From: Betaproteobacteria bacterium
GTDB taxonomy: Bacteria > Pseudomonadota > Gammaproteobacteria > Burkholderiales > Burkholderiaceae
DNA: 33,077 bases
Direction of reading: 5' to 3'
Assembly (NCBI GenBank): GCA_009927445.1
Contig: RFMZ01000277.1
Location: forward strand, 1-33,077
The translations under genes and the position numbers were made by a program. The notes below the pieces were generated by a model that was not told the DNA's origin, did no database searches, and worked only from the letters and a program-made list of their open reading frames with translations. Positions within the stretch are counted from its first letter, which is position 1. Each line of letters starts with the position of its first letter. Below are positions 1 to 8,210 of the stretch, piece by piece.

Positions 1-930
1 AACTGGCTTTACTAAACCACGAGCCATAACTTCCATCGTTTCTATTAATTCAGTTCGAGTAGAATGCCTCGAGCCAGTCACAATTTTTTCCGTTAACATC
101 AAATTTCGGGGATTAACGCTAATATCTCCCTTACCCACTCCCACAATCACAGCTCTTCCAGACGTGGCTAAGCTATCGTAAGCTATTTGGAAAGTCGATC
201 CATGGCCGACATAATCTACTGCGGCATTAACACCTTGACCATGAGTTAACTGCTTCACAATCTCAACAACATTTGGATTTTTTTTGACATTGATGACCTC
301 ATCAGCACCCCACATCTTCGCTAAAGCTAATTTTTCGTCAGATACATCAGCAGCTATCACATGGGCACCAAAAAGTTTAGCGACTTGCACTCCATGTATT
401 CCAACGCCCCCTCCAGCACCAATCAATAAAACCCGATCATGGGGATTAAGCTTCGCTCGCTCACGCATACAATGCCAATTCGTATTAACAGCATCAGCCG
501 CAATAGCAGCTGCCTCGTAACTTAATTCATCCGGAATTGGTAAGAAATTTCCAGCTGGTAAACACACATACTCTGCAAAACCACCATCACGATGTACACC
601 CACAAATCCACCAAAGTTCTCACACAAAGTTTCACGTCCACCATGACACCATCTACAACGACCGCAATTTAAATAAAAATAGACGGCGCATCGTTGCCCA
701 ATAGATAAAGATGTAACTCCAGCACCAACCTCAACAATATCACCGCCAAGTTCGTGTCCCATAATACGTGGAGCTTTACCTCCAAAACTACCATTGCGCA
801 TATTCAATAAGGTTAATCCAACACCAGCAGCGCGTACTTTTAAAACAGCTTCACCGGGTCCTGGTTTTGGATCAGTAACCACATCCAAAATAGAAACTTG
901 CCCCCACTCTTTGACAACCATTGCTTTCAT
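1..930 (-). CDS. Zinc-type alcohol dehydrogenase (MDR family), 3' end cut by window edge
   Basis: Medium-chain dehydrogenase/reductase expected to oxidise an alcohol or reduce a carbonyl with NAD(P)H in the cytoplasm. The frame is open for 310 residues from ATG at 930 to base 1, so only the C-terminus is missing. Visible are GHELGGDIVEVG (H59, E60), the four structural-zinc cysteines C89, C92, C95 and C103, and the Rossmann glycines GAGGGVG at 171-177. The usual catalytic-zinc Cys near residue 38 (typically GVCGTD or similar) is absent: the stretch reads AAGVGLTLLN. The enzyme may therefore lack or rearrange its catalytic zinc. It follows dctM by 25 bp and is probably the last or a late gene of the TRAP operon, acting on the imported compound. 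Substrate unknown. Confidence 0.9.
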   Translation of the reverse strand, partial: MKAMVVKEWGQVSILDVVTDPKPGPGEAVLKVRAAGVGLTLLNMRNGSFGGKAPRIMGHELGGDIVEVGAGVTSLSIGQRCAVYFYLNCGRCRWCHGGRETLCENFGGFVGVHRDGGFAEYVCLPAGNFLPIPDELSYEAAAIAADAVNTNWHCMRERAKLNPHDRVLLIGAGGGVGIHGVQVAKLFGAHVIAADVSDEKLALAKMWGADEVINVKKNPNVVEIVKQLTHGQGVNAAVDYVGHGSTFQIAYDSLATSGRAVIVGVGKGDISVNPRNLMLTEKIVTGSRHSTRTELIETMEVMARGLVKPV

Positions 931-955
931 ATATGACTCACTATATTTAAAGTAA

Positions 956-2311
956 TTAAAATATTTTTATTAAAAAAGTTGTAACTCCTGGAAATACATA
1001 TATCAACCAAGCAATTATTAGTAGCATTATGCAAAATGGGGTCGAGCCCGCAAAAATTAAAGACATCGAGATATTTTTCTCGTGCGGAATAACAGACTTA
1101 ACCGCATAAACGACCATTCCAAAAGGGGGAGTTAATAAACCAGCTTCCACAATTAAAATCCCAATCATAGCAAATGCTATTGGGTCTATACCGAGCGTTA
1201 TAGCAACAGGTGCAAAAATAGGTACTGTCAACAGCATAATAGATATCGAGTCAATTAGCATGCCTAAAATTAACCATACGCCCACCATAAACAACAATGT
1301 CATACCCGGTGACATTCCACTTGTTAACATAGTATTTTGTAATTGTTCGCCAATACCACTCATCGCTAATGTTCTGGCATAGAGTTGTGCGGTAAAAACA
1401 AGAATCATCAGAGGGGTTGCAGTTCTTCCAACTGCTAAGATACAGTTATAGATTTCAGGCCAACGCATCCCCTTAATAACCCCAACTACAAGTGCAACCA
1501 AGGCACCTATACCAGCACCTTCGGTTGGGGTAAAAAAACCCAACCATATACCACCTAAAGCTCCAAAAACAATTGCTATTAAACCAATTGAACTCACAGC
1601 CATTCCCAATCTAGTTGGCTCTTGGACTACAACTTCATTTGGATCAAGTTGTATTTCCCGAGCAGGTATTTTTTTTACATCAGCAACATGACCAACAATA
1701 TTTGGTCGAATAAAAGAAACTGCTGCAATGTATAACATCATTAACCCAGCTAGCATAAATCCAGGAATAATTCCCGCCAAGAAAAGATGCCCAATCGAAA
1801 TATTAGTCAAAATCCCCCAAACAACCATTAGTAAACTTGGCGGTATCAACATACCCAAGCAGGCACTCCCACTTATTAATCCTAACGAAAAATGAGATTC
1901 ATATCCCCCTCTTTTCATTTGTGGATAGGCTATTGCAGTAAAAGTTGTAGCTGAAGCTAAGCTTGTACCAGATACGAAAGAAAATATAACATTGCCTAAA
2001 ACAGTTGCATAAGCAAAACGACCACGAATTCTTTTCAACCATTTATCGATTGCCCAATATAAATCAAAAGCAATCCCAGACTTGGCGATAAATTCTCCCA
2101 TTAATAAGAATAACGGCACAACAGCAAAAACATAATCTCTTAGTGCCTCGTATGCCGTATTACTTAAAAAAGATACCGAAATCGATAGATCATTTGTCGA
2201 TAAATATATTGCCAAAAAACTAACAATACCAAGGGCAACAGCTACTTCAATATTTGCAAATACTAAAAGTAAAAGTAATCCTAAAATGTAAAAATGTAAG
2301 TAAGATTCCAA
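956..2311 (-). CDS. dctM: TRAP transporter large permease, DctM type
   Basis: Large membrane subunit of a tripartite ATP-independent periplasmic transporter, which moves solute across the inner membrane using an ion gradient. The 451 residues are almost entirely hydrophobic helices, at normal family length (about 425-450). Signature stretches include GSACLGMLIPPSLLMVVWG, GFFTPTEGAGIGALVALVVG and EAGLLTPPFGMVVYAV. The start is TTG at 2311: a stop codon lies directly upstream in frame and no Met occurs before about residue 71. An AGAGGA ribosome site overlaps the dctQ stop, about 10 nt from the TTG. It lies 13 bp after dctQ and 25 bp before the dehydrogenase, so all four genes look like one operon. 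Family assignment is firm; the substrate cannot be read from this subunit. Confidence 0.95.
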   Translation of the reverse strand: MESYLHFYILGLLLLLVFANIEVAVALGIVSFLAIYLSTNDLSISVSFLSNTAYEALRDYVFAVVPLFLLMGEFIAKSGIAFDLYWAIDKWLKRIRGRFAYATVLGNVIFSFVSGTSLASATTFTAIAYPQMKRGGYESHFSLGLISGSACLGMLIPPSLLMVVWGILTNISIGHLFLAGIIPGFMLAGLMMLYIAAVSFIRPNIVGHVADVKKIPAREIQLDPNEVVVQEPTRLGMAVSSIGLIAIVFGALGGIWLGFFTPTEGAGIGALVALVVGVIKGMRWPEIYNCILAVGRTATPLMILVFTAQLYARTLAMSGIGEQLQNTMLTSGMSPGMTLLFMVGVWLILGMLIDSISIMLLTVPIFAPVAITLGIDPIAFAMIGILIVEAGLLTPPFGMVVYAVKSVIPHEKNISMSLIFAGSTPFCIMLLIIAWLIYVFPGVTTFLIKIF

Positions 2312-2324
2312 TTAATTAAATCCT

Positions 2325-2840
2325 CTACAAGGCTGTTTCACCAGAAGAAACTTCTGCCAAATCATTAAAAATGATATCGAAGAGTCTTACGAAATAATAA
2401 AAAACAGATAATCCGCAACCAATCACAATTGAAAATTTAGCAGGCCAAGCAGCAACATCAACAATACCCTCGCCCTCATACTCATTTTCAACCCAGGATA
2501 TAACGGCCGGCTCCCAAGCACCTAATATAACTGCCCCAAAAAAAATAATTCCTAATAGGCAACCCAAAATCGCAGTTCCTTTTTTCACAATCCGAGGCAT
2601 AAAGTTAACGAAAATATCTACAGCAAGCATACTCTTCCAACGAACAGCAAAAGGTAATTGCAAAAATACAATAATAATTAATGTGTTCCGAATGTACTCT
2701 GCCGTTCCATAAAATTTCAGCCCAAGTATACGGGCTGAAATTTCAATCAAAATAAACAATGCCATCGCAAAAGCACAAAAGGCTGTTAAAACCATCATGC
2801 CTTTAGTTACTGCATCTATGGCGGCTAGCTTATTCTTCAT
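2325..2840 (-). CDS. dctQ: TRAP transporter small permease, DctQ type
   Basis: Small four-helix membrane subunit that pairs with DctM in the inner membrane. The 171-residue length is typical. Four hydrophobic segments are visible, at roughly residues 14-36, 48-66, 86-108 and 133-155. The stretch GEGIVDVAAWPAKFSIVIG before the last helix matches the conserved WPAK(F) region of this family. The ATG at 2840 is preceded by a strong GGAGGGG ribosome site. It sits between dctP and dctM in the standard P-Q-M order. Confidence 0.93.
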   Translation of the reverse strand: MKNKLAAIDAVTKGMMVLTAFCAFAMALFILIEISARILGLKFYGTAEYIRNTLIIIVFLQLPFAVRWKSMLAVDIFVNFMPRIVKKGTAILGCLLGIIFFGAVILGAWEPAVISWVENEYEGEGIVDVAAWPAKFSIVIGCGLSVFYYFVRLFDIIFNDLAEVSSGETAL

Positions 2841-2885
2841 TACCCCTCCACTAAACTAGTTTAGTTTTTTGAACACCTAGTTGAC

Positions 2886-3962
2886 TCAGTCTAATTTAGC
2901 TTTTACAGGCCATTTATATCCAGCCGCTTCGGTAGCATCAATATAAGCTTTCATAATCTTTTGCATCGGTAATTTATTCTCAGCTTCATACTTTCTTGCG
3001 ACTTCGCGTGGAGAATTAGCTAGCATTTCAGCCCATACTTTACGATCACTTTCCGAAACTGTGGAAACATTGATGCCCTTTGACTTCACAGTTTGGATCA
3101 TCTTATCGCCAAGCTCACGGGTCATCACGCCACCTTTTAATTCAGTATCGCGACCAACAGCTAGGATGATATCTTGAACATCTTTAGGTAAGCTTAAAAA
3201 CTTCCGATTATTTACAGTTAAGCTAGTTACCGTCATTGCTCCAAATGAAACATCGACAAAGTTAGGTGCCACCTCAAATAACTTTAATGAATCCATCACG
3301 CTTAAGAAAATAATCATGGAATCAATCAAGCCTGTTTGAAGCGATGTGTACATATCAGGCCCTGGAACTGAAACAGGCAAAGCCCCTGCATTTTCAACCC
3401 AAAAAGCATTCGGCCCTGCCGCACCTACTTTTTTTCCTTTAACATCTACAGCCCTTAGAATAGGCGACCTAGCAACAATATTGTATGGTTCGAATGGCAC
3501 TAAAGATATTATCCGTTGCCCATATTTTGTAAATTGACCATTCAACTCTGGATTCGTATCATATACTTTGCGAGTTGCCTGAACAGAAACTTCTGGATTA
3601 CTTGGTCCAAAAGGTAGGTACATTGGAAAATTGTTCAGCGCTAATTTTTGGGCCTCGTGGCAAATACAAAATATACCTAAATCGATCACTCCACTCTGAA
3701 CGGCCTCTAATACCTCAGTAGTCTTGACCATGGAGCCTGAGAATCCCTCTACAAATTCTATCTCATGCCCAGTCTTTTCTTTGACACGCTTTTTTACTTC
3801 TGGCATGAAATAATTTTGAGTTAATTGAATAAAATGCCAACTAGGGCTATGGCCAGAAGCAATCTTCAATGTAATCTTGTCTGCCAAGACTTGGCTAGAA
3901 AAGAACAAGCTAATGATTGGGCAAGCCAAGATACAACTTATTTTTTTAACTGTAAAATGCAT
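2886..3962 (-). CDS. dctP: TRAP transporter periplasmic solute receptor, DctP type
   Basis: Periplasmic receptor that captures the solute and delivers it to DctQM. It has 358 residues with a clear signal peptide (hydrophobic 9-22, cleavage probably after LA at 26-27). The core FVEGFSGSMVKTTEVLEAVQSG and the ligand-site stretch VPGPDMYTSLQTGLIDSMI are typical of DctP proteins. The conserved arginine that salt-bridges a carboxylate in characterised receptors (R147 of SiaP, in GLKLRVP) aligns with G180 here (DVKGKKVGAAGPN). The ligand may not be a simple dicarboxylate, or may be held differently. It is the first gene of the dctPQM-dehydrogenase operon. A 12-bp near-palindrome lies 76-87 bp upstream of its ATG. 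Possible ligands cannot be narrowed from sequence. Confidence 0.93.
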   Translation of the reverse strand: MHFTVKKISCILACPIISLFFSSQVLADKITLKIASGHSPSWHFIQLTQNYFMPEVKKRVKEKTGHEIEFVEGFSGSMVKTTEVLEAVQSGVIDLGIFCICHEAQKLALNNFPMYLPFGPSNPEVSVQATRKVYDTNPELNGQFTKYGQRIISLVPFEPYNIVARSPILRAVDVKGKKVGAAGPNAFWVENAGALPVSVPGPDMYTSLQTGLIDSMIIFLSVMDSLKLFEVAPNFVDVSFGAMTVTSLTVNNRKFLSLPKDVQDIILAVGRDTELKGGVMTRELGDKMIQTVKSKGINVSTVSESDRKVWAEMLANSPREVARKYEAENKLPMQKIMKAYIDATEAAGYKWPVKAKLD

Positions 3963-4037
3963 TTCAATATCCTCAGGTTACATTTTGATATAAAGAGCTG
4001 AATTCATGGTACATTCCAGAGAATAGATCAGTCTATA

Positions 4038-4060
4038 AGGGTATTACCTATGTAAATAGG
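4038..4060. promoter_or_regulatory. Near-palindromic motif upstream of dctP, shared with the 22.7-kb hydrolase promoter
   Basis: AGGGTATTACCT at 4038-4049 is a near-palindrome; its exact reverse complement AGGTAATACCCT occurs at 22782-22793. A second overlapping inverted repeat CCTAT-GTAA-ATAGG occupies 4047-4060. Both lie 76-98 bp upstream of the dctP start, where an operator or activator site would be expected. The binding protein is unknown. Confidence 0.45.
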
Positions 4061-4112
4061 GCTTTCTATGAAGGGCCAAAACTTCGCCCACTCAATTATC
4101 TAATGGAATGAA

Positions 4113-4311
4113 ATGTTTAAATTACCAGCAATTTTATTTGCAATTTTTATGGGATTTTTTATGTCACTAACACTGACAATTTGTTTGAGTTTTTATATGA
4201 CGGGCTTTAACAATAGTTTGCTTAATTAGTATTATTATTTATAGGCCACTGTCATTATGGATTGCTGGTAAAGCTTTGACAAAATTAAGCTCTAAAAACT
4301 CTAAAGAATAG
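4113..4311 (+). pseudogene. Possible decayed small membrane protein (DUF2798-like)
   Basis: An ATG at 4113 opens a 38-residue hydrophobic frame ending at TAG 4227-4229 (MFKLPAILFAIFMGFFMSL... then TGFNNSLLN). This resembles the first helix and the TGF(x)nnLL turn of DUF2798 small membrane proteins, which normally have two helices and about 70-80 residues. Shifted by one base, 4222-4311 reads SIIIYRPLSLWIAGKALT then KLSSK, which could be the missing second helix. The ribosome site is weak. Either a single-base loss broke the gene or the match is chance in AT-rich DNA. It is the only gene-like item in the 412-bp gap between dctP and the DUF1330 gene. Confidence 0.3.
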
Positions 4312-4374
4312 CTATTCAGTTAATAATTCTATTATTTTAGTTAATTGCGGTTTAGGACTTGGAGATTGATTATC

Positions 4375-4665
4375 TTAACTTGCTTCTACTATTCGAATAT
4401 CTCTAATTGCTGTATTCCCTAGGACTTTTAATGCAGCCTGATATCCATCACTATTGTAAGCAGCTAAAGCTTTTTCTAAACTTTCAAATTCTATTAATAC
4501 AACGCGTTGTTGCATCCCAGATTCAATGATTTGAACTGGATTACCTTTGGCTAAAAATACCCCTCCATGAGCTGCCATTGCAGGAGATGCTAATTGTGCA
4601 TAAGCAGCTAAAGCAGCTTGATCTGAAACTGATTTATAGACACTAACCCAATATACTTTTGACAT
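4375..4665 (-). CDS. DUF1330 family protein
   Basis: A 96-residue cytoplasmic protein of the DUF1330 family, which adopts a ferredoxin-like dimeric alpha/beta fold. Biochemical role not established. Recognisable family stretches are YWVSVYKSV near the start, SPAMAAHGGVFLAKGNPVQI in the middle, and VVLIEFESLEKALAAYNSD followed by GYQAAL at about residues 55-80. Length is normal. It lies 73 bp downstream of an MmgE/PrpD gene, closing the hydrolase > Bug > MmgE/PrpD unit, and DUF1330 genes are often found beside Bug-linked catabolic genes. The ATG at 4665 has only a weak purine-rich ribosome site, which fits downstream position in an operon. Confidence 0.88.
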   Translation of the reverse strand: MSKVYWVSVYKSVSDQAALAAYAQLASPAMAAHGGVFLAKGNPVQIIESGMQQRVVLIEFESLEKALAAYNSDGYQAALKVLGNTAIRDIRIVEAS

Positions 4666-4738
4666 CAGAGTTCTTTCAAGACCAATTATTGTTAGATATA
4701 TTTTTTAAACCAAAAAAATATACTAGTTCATATAGCTA

Positions 4739-6163
4739 TCACCCATTATTCAATAATTTCGTTTTATTTATACTAGGCGCCAAAAGACTCATTAATTGAT
4801 TAACATCAGAGAGCGTCTCTAGTCTATCGACTAGCTCAATAACCTCGTCAATTCTTTTATTACTCAAAATCCCAATGACTACATTTTTAAACTTGAATTG
4901 AATATCTGCTTTAGAGAGTGGATTTTCGGGGCTACCTCTCCTGTCTAGGATGGTTTGCTCAAACTTCATTCCAGCAGTTGTAGTTACCTTAACCTTGGAT
5001 GCATGTCTGTAGGCAACACCCATAGCTTCGATATCCTCATCAATATAGGCATATATTTTTTTCATAAAGGCTAATAATTTTGGATCAGCTAATTTTGACT
5101 CTGAGTACTGATCCACAAATAACATCCCATCAAAAGCAACGCTTGCTAAATTGAAATACAAATTCATTTGAGCTGCAGTGACGCCTTGGACCTTGTATTC
5201 CCAAGCGCAATGAGTATAAGTCATTGGGCTAAGACCCACGTTGATAGAGGCAATATCTTTGGGCTTCAGGTGGTGAGTACTCATAATGGTAAGCAAAGCA
5301 TCTAATGAAGAATGAATGCTCGTAACACATGCATATGGCTTAAAGCCCACCTGCTCCGCCTCCCATACATCTCCCAACCCGGACAAAAGTCGTTCAGGTT
5401 TTGGAGATGAGGAATAGGTAGATAGATAGCCACCATACCCAGCTTCTAATGCGTTAGAAATCCCCGTAAGCCCGTTTTGAGCAAGAAGCGCAGAATAAAC
5501 ACCACTTTGAGCAGCTTTCCCTGAATGGAATCTTTTAACCATGGCACCCTCTTGAGCAGCCATTAATCCGCCAGCTTGGGATCCAGCAATCCCCAAGCAA
5601 TCAAGCATCTGATCATTATTTAAATCAAGCATTCGGCCGGCAGCTGCTGCCCCGACAAATACACCGGAAGTACCTTGAGGATGAAACCCATCAAAAAAGA
5701 GTTGAATTGAGGCTGCATTACCAACTCGAGTACCAACTTCATAGCCTGCAACCATCGCAGTTAATAATGCCTTACCGGAAACATTTCCGATTTGCTCAGC
5801 CAATGCAAAAAGAACAGGTATTGCGATTGACCCCGGATGAAGGATTGACTCCTTATGCATGTCATCAAACTCAAATGCGTGTCCAGCAGTTCCATTAACT
5901 AAAGCGGCATTTGCTACTGATGTTTTATTGGATGTTCCTAAAATAGTAGCAACAGGGCTAGCAGCCTCTAGCATAACCATTTGCTCAACAACCCTTGTCC
6001 AAGGCAATGTCACTCCGTGCAGGCAACAACCAATACTATCCAGAACGCACATCTTCATCCGCTCAACAACAGCATGAGGAATGTGCTCATATTGCAAGTT
6101 TGCTGAAAAATCAGCTAATTTTTTTGTCCCCGCTTCGACTAAAGGTACTGTAGATGTGGTCAT
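4739..6163 (-). CDS. MmgE/PrpD family protein (2-methylcitrate dehydratase-like)
   Basis: Member of the MmgE/PrpD family, which includes 2-methylcitrate dehydratase, cis-aconitate decarboxylase and iminodisuccinate epimerase; all act on polycarboxylates in the cytoplasm. The 474-residue length is normal. Seen motifs are NGTAGHAFEFDDMH (H95, D100, D101, H103) and HPGS (H109) in the active-site region, QEGAMVKRFHSGKAAQSG around 210-225, and FKPYACVTSIHSSLDA in the second domain. Lysine and histidines of the site appear intact. It follows the Bug gene by 20 bp and precedes DUF1330. The exact reaction cannot be told. Context with a Bug receptor suggests dehydration, decarboxylation or epimerisation of an imported polycarboxylate. 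It is only distantly similar to the second MmgE/PrpD at 8211-9554. Confidence 0.92.
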   Translation of the reverse strand: MTTSTVPLVEAGTKKLADFSANLQYEHIPHAVVERMKMCVLDSIGCCLHGVTLPWTRVVEQMVMLEAASPVATILGTSNKTSVANAALVNGTAGHAFEFDDMHKESILHPGSIAIPVLFALAEQIGNVSGKALLTAMVAGYEVGTRVGNAASIQLFFDGFHPQGTSGVFVGAAAAGRMLDLNNDQMLDCLGIAGSQAGGLMAAQEGAMVKRFHSGKAAQSGVYSALLAQNGLTGISNALEAGYGGYLSTYSSSPKPERLLSGLGDVWEAEQVGFKPYACVTSIHSSLDALLTIMSTHHLKPKDIASINVGLSPMTYTHCAWEYKVQGVTAAQMNLYFNLASVAFDGMLFVDQYSESKLADPKLLAFMKKIYAYIDEDIEAMGVAYRHASKVKVTTTAGMKFEQTILDRRGSPENPLSKADIQFKFKNVVIGILSNKRIDEVIELVDRLETLSDVNQLMSLLAPSINKTKLLNNG

Positions 6164-6183
6164 ATAATCGTGATGGTTCTTCG

Positions 6184-7149
6184 CTAATCTATTGAAATAT
6201 TTGCTTCCCGCACGATTGCTCCAACCTTTGAAATTTCATCTTTAACAATCTTTTCAAATTGAGCAGTACTTGCAGTAGACGGCTCAAAGTCTAACTCAGC
6301 CATACGGTCTCTTACATTTTTATTCTTCAGTGTAATCGCCACTTGTTTGGATAGCATACTCACGATTGGCTTGGGAAGGTTAGCTGGACCCCAAAGACCG
6401 TACCAAGAATACATTTCAAATCCTGGCATTCCACTCTCCGAAACAGTTGGTAAATTAGCCATATTAGGTAGGCGCTTATCACTAGTAACTGCTAATGCTT
6501 TTAAATGCCCACTTTTAATAAACCCTGAGACCCCAGGCATTGGTGATACAGCAGCTGTAACATGACCGCCCATCACATCGGTTAACTGAGGAACAGCGCC
6601 TTTATAGGAAATAATCTCCATACCAAGCTTTAAACCTCTATTTAGCATTTCTTCAGACAAATGACTGGTGGTACCAAGACCAGATGTAGCCCAAGTGTAT
6701 TTACCGGGATTTAGCTTAGCAAGCAACACAAGCTCTTTAAAATTATTTGCCTCAAATTTAGGATAAGTAACTACTACTAGGGGGACATATCCAATCTGGG
6801 CTATTGATGTGAAATCCTTCTCAGCATCATATGTCCTTTTCTTCACTACCAAAGGCATATAAACTTGGCTAGAAGCATGGCAAAGTAAAGTGTATCCATC
6901 GGGTGCAGAACGCAGTACCTCCATTGAGCCGATCATCCCAGATGCGCCCGGTTTATTCTCAACAAGAACTGCTTGACCCAACTGCTTTTGTAATTGATCG
7001 GTAATTAATCTACAAGTGTTGTCAACTGAGCCTCCTGGTGTGTAGGGCACAATGACTTTTATTGGCCTATTTGGGTAGTCTTGCGCAATAGCTATGCTCT
7101 TAACCAAAAATAGAACAGTCAGTAAAGTGAGTTTTATTTTATTAATCAT
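6184..7149 (-). CDS. Bug-type (TctC family) periplasmic solute receptor A
   Basis: Periplasmic binding protein of the Bug family, receptor part of tripartite tricarboxylate transporters. Signal peptide about residues 1-22 ending AIAQ, then DYPNRPIKVIVPYTPGGSVD, the hallmark N-terminal strand with the GGxxD ligand loop. VENKPGASGMIGS and APDGYTLL follow, as in all family members. Two starts are possible: TTG at 7152 or ATG at 7149. I choose ATG, giving 321 residues, because it shares one base with the hydrolase stop (TGATG) and implies translational coupling. No TctA or TctB gene is nearby, so it must borrow a permease. Downstream is an MmgE/PrpD gene. Confidence 0.93.
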   Translation of the reverse strand: MINKIKLTLLTVLFLVKSIAIAQDYPNRPIKVIVPYTPGGSVDNTCRLITDQLQKQLGQAVLVENKPGASGMIGSMEVLRSAPDGYTLLCHASSQVYMPLVVKKRTYDAEKDFTSIAQIGYVPLVVVTYPKFEANNFKELVLLAKLNPGKYTWATSGLGTTSHLSEEMLNRGLKLGMEIISYKGAVPQLTDVMGGHVTAAVSPMPGVSGFIKSGHLKALAVTSDKRLPNMANLPTVSESGMPGFEMYSWYGLWGPANLPKPIVSMLSKQVAITLKNKNVRDRMAELDFEPSTASTAQFEKIVKDEISKVGAIVREANISID

Positions 7150-7973
7150 CAATTTTGTCTCCAGTAATTATTATTTCTTGCAAATTGACAAATAGCATCG
7201 CACATAGCCTGCGGTTGTTCAGGCGCAACGGCATGACCAGCATCAAGGATTATCCCTTCTGTGACCCGCTCGCCAAGATAAGGTTTTAGAATTTTAGGAA
7301 TGACTACTGCATCATACTCAGCTTGGAGGTCAAGAATCGGAACTACGTCTCCACCAGAAAAATAGTCATCAATTGGAGTATTCACTCTGGCATAACTTTG
7401 AGCATAATGTGCCTCTTCAAACCAGCCCTCAAGCCATACACTTGGATCATGCCCCGGTGCAAAAAAAGCTTTTCGCAAACAATCAAGGCGTTCTTCCCTA
7501 GATAATTTCATATCACCAGCGCCATCTATCTCTGCACGCAGTCGACTATAGGGTTTTTCTTTAGAGCCTGGGAGTAGCTTGCCTGCAGAAGCTGCAACTA
7601 GCACAAGAGCGCAAACGAGATCTGGTCTGTCTGCAGCAATCATTCGAGCAGGCTGACTGCCCCAAGCATGGCCAACCATTAAAACTGGTCCTGTTTTTTC
7701 ATGATCAAGAACAGCAGCAACATCCCCACCAAAGTCATGCATGGACAAATTTTTCATAGGCCCCTTACTTCCTCGAATACCTCTAGGTTCAGGACGTATT
7801 ACTCGATAGCCTTGCGCAATAATTAGCGGAGCAACCTCATCATAATCCCTACCGGAGCGAGCTAGCGAAGGAAGAATGACGATAACGGGACCCTCACCTT
7901 GATCTAGGTATTCAATCCTTAAGAGTTCTGTCTGACCCTCTGGTAAATATGTTAAAGACTTGTATGAACTCAT
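7149..7973 (-). CDS. Alpha/beta-hydrolase fold protein with Ala at the nucleophile position
   Basis: A 274-residue alpha/beta-hydrolase fold protein, cytoplasmic (no signal peptide). The nucleophile elbow reads VGHAWGSQPAR, with A103 where GxSxG hydrolases carry Ser. The later acid and base candidates D221 (AEYDAVV) and H247 (DAGHAVAPEQP) are present. GHAxG elbows occur in some alpha/beta-fold relatives, so this may be a subfamily feature with non-hydrolytic chemistry rather than a dead enzyme. It is the first gene of the unit hydrolase > Bug > MmgE/PrpD > DUF1330 and its TGA overlaps the Bug ATG. Base composition is richer in GC than the genes downstream (32 of 60 in the line at 7201). Substrate unknown. 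Confidence 0.88.
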   Translation of the reverse strand: MSSYKSLTYLPEGQTELLRIEYLDQGEGPVIVILPSLARSGRDYDEVAPLIIAQGYRVIRPEPRGIRGSKGPMKNLSMHDFGGDVAAVLDHEKTGPVLMVGHAWGSQPARMIAADRPDLVCALVLVAASAGKLLPGSKEKPYSRLRAEIDGAGDMKLSREERLDCLRKAFFAPGHDPSVWLEGWFEEAHYAQSYARVNTPIDDYFSGGDVVPILDLQAEYDAVVIPKILKPYLGERVTEGIILDAGHAVAPEQPQAMCDAICQFARNNNYWRQN

Positions 7974-8014
7974 TTTTTACTATTTATTTAATCTTCAGAT
8001 GCATGTGAGGACTG

Positions 8015-8114
8015 TTGTGGGTTTAGTTCCACTAAGTACAAGGATTAAATATATCATGTCATTGCTTAGATATTCGATTGAATCGTAAATTATCAACTAC
8101 TATAAAACCCACAA
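8015..8114. repeat. Widely spaced 10-bp inverted repeat upstream of the hydrolase unit
   Basis: TTGTGGGTTT at 8015-8024 is matched exactly by its reverse complement AAACCCACAA at 8105-8114, with 80 bp between. The pair lies 42-141 bp upstream of the hydrolase start at 7973, in the 237-bp gap after the GC-rich block. It could be a pair of operator half-sites or a long-range RNA stem. No clear promoter boxes were picked out. Confidence 0.4.
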
Positions 8115-8210
8115 GCCTTAAAAAATTCAAGATCACCCCACATGCGTCTAATTAAGATCATAAATTAAATCGATAATAGGACTTTAAATAGCAATTCAAA
8201 CAGGATCAAA

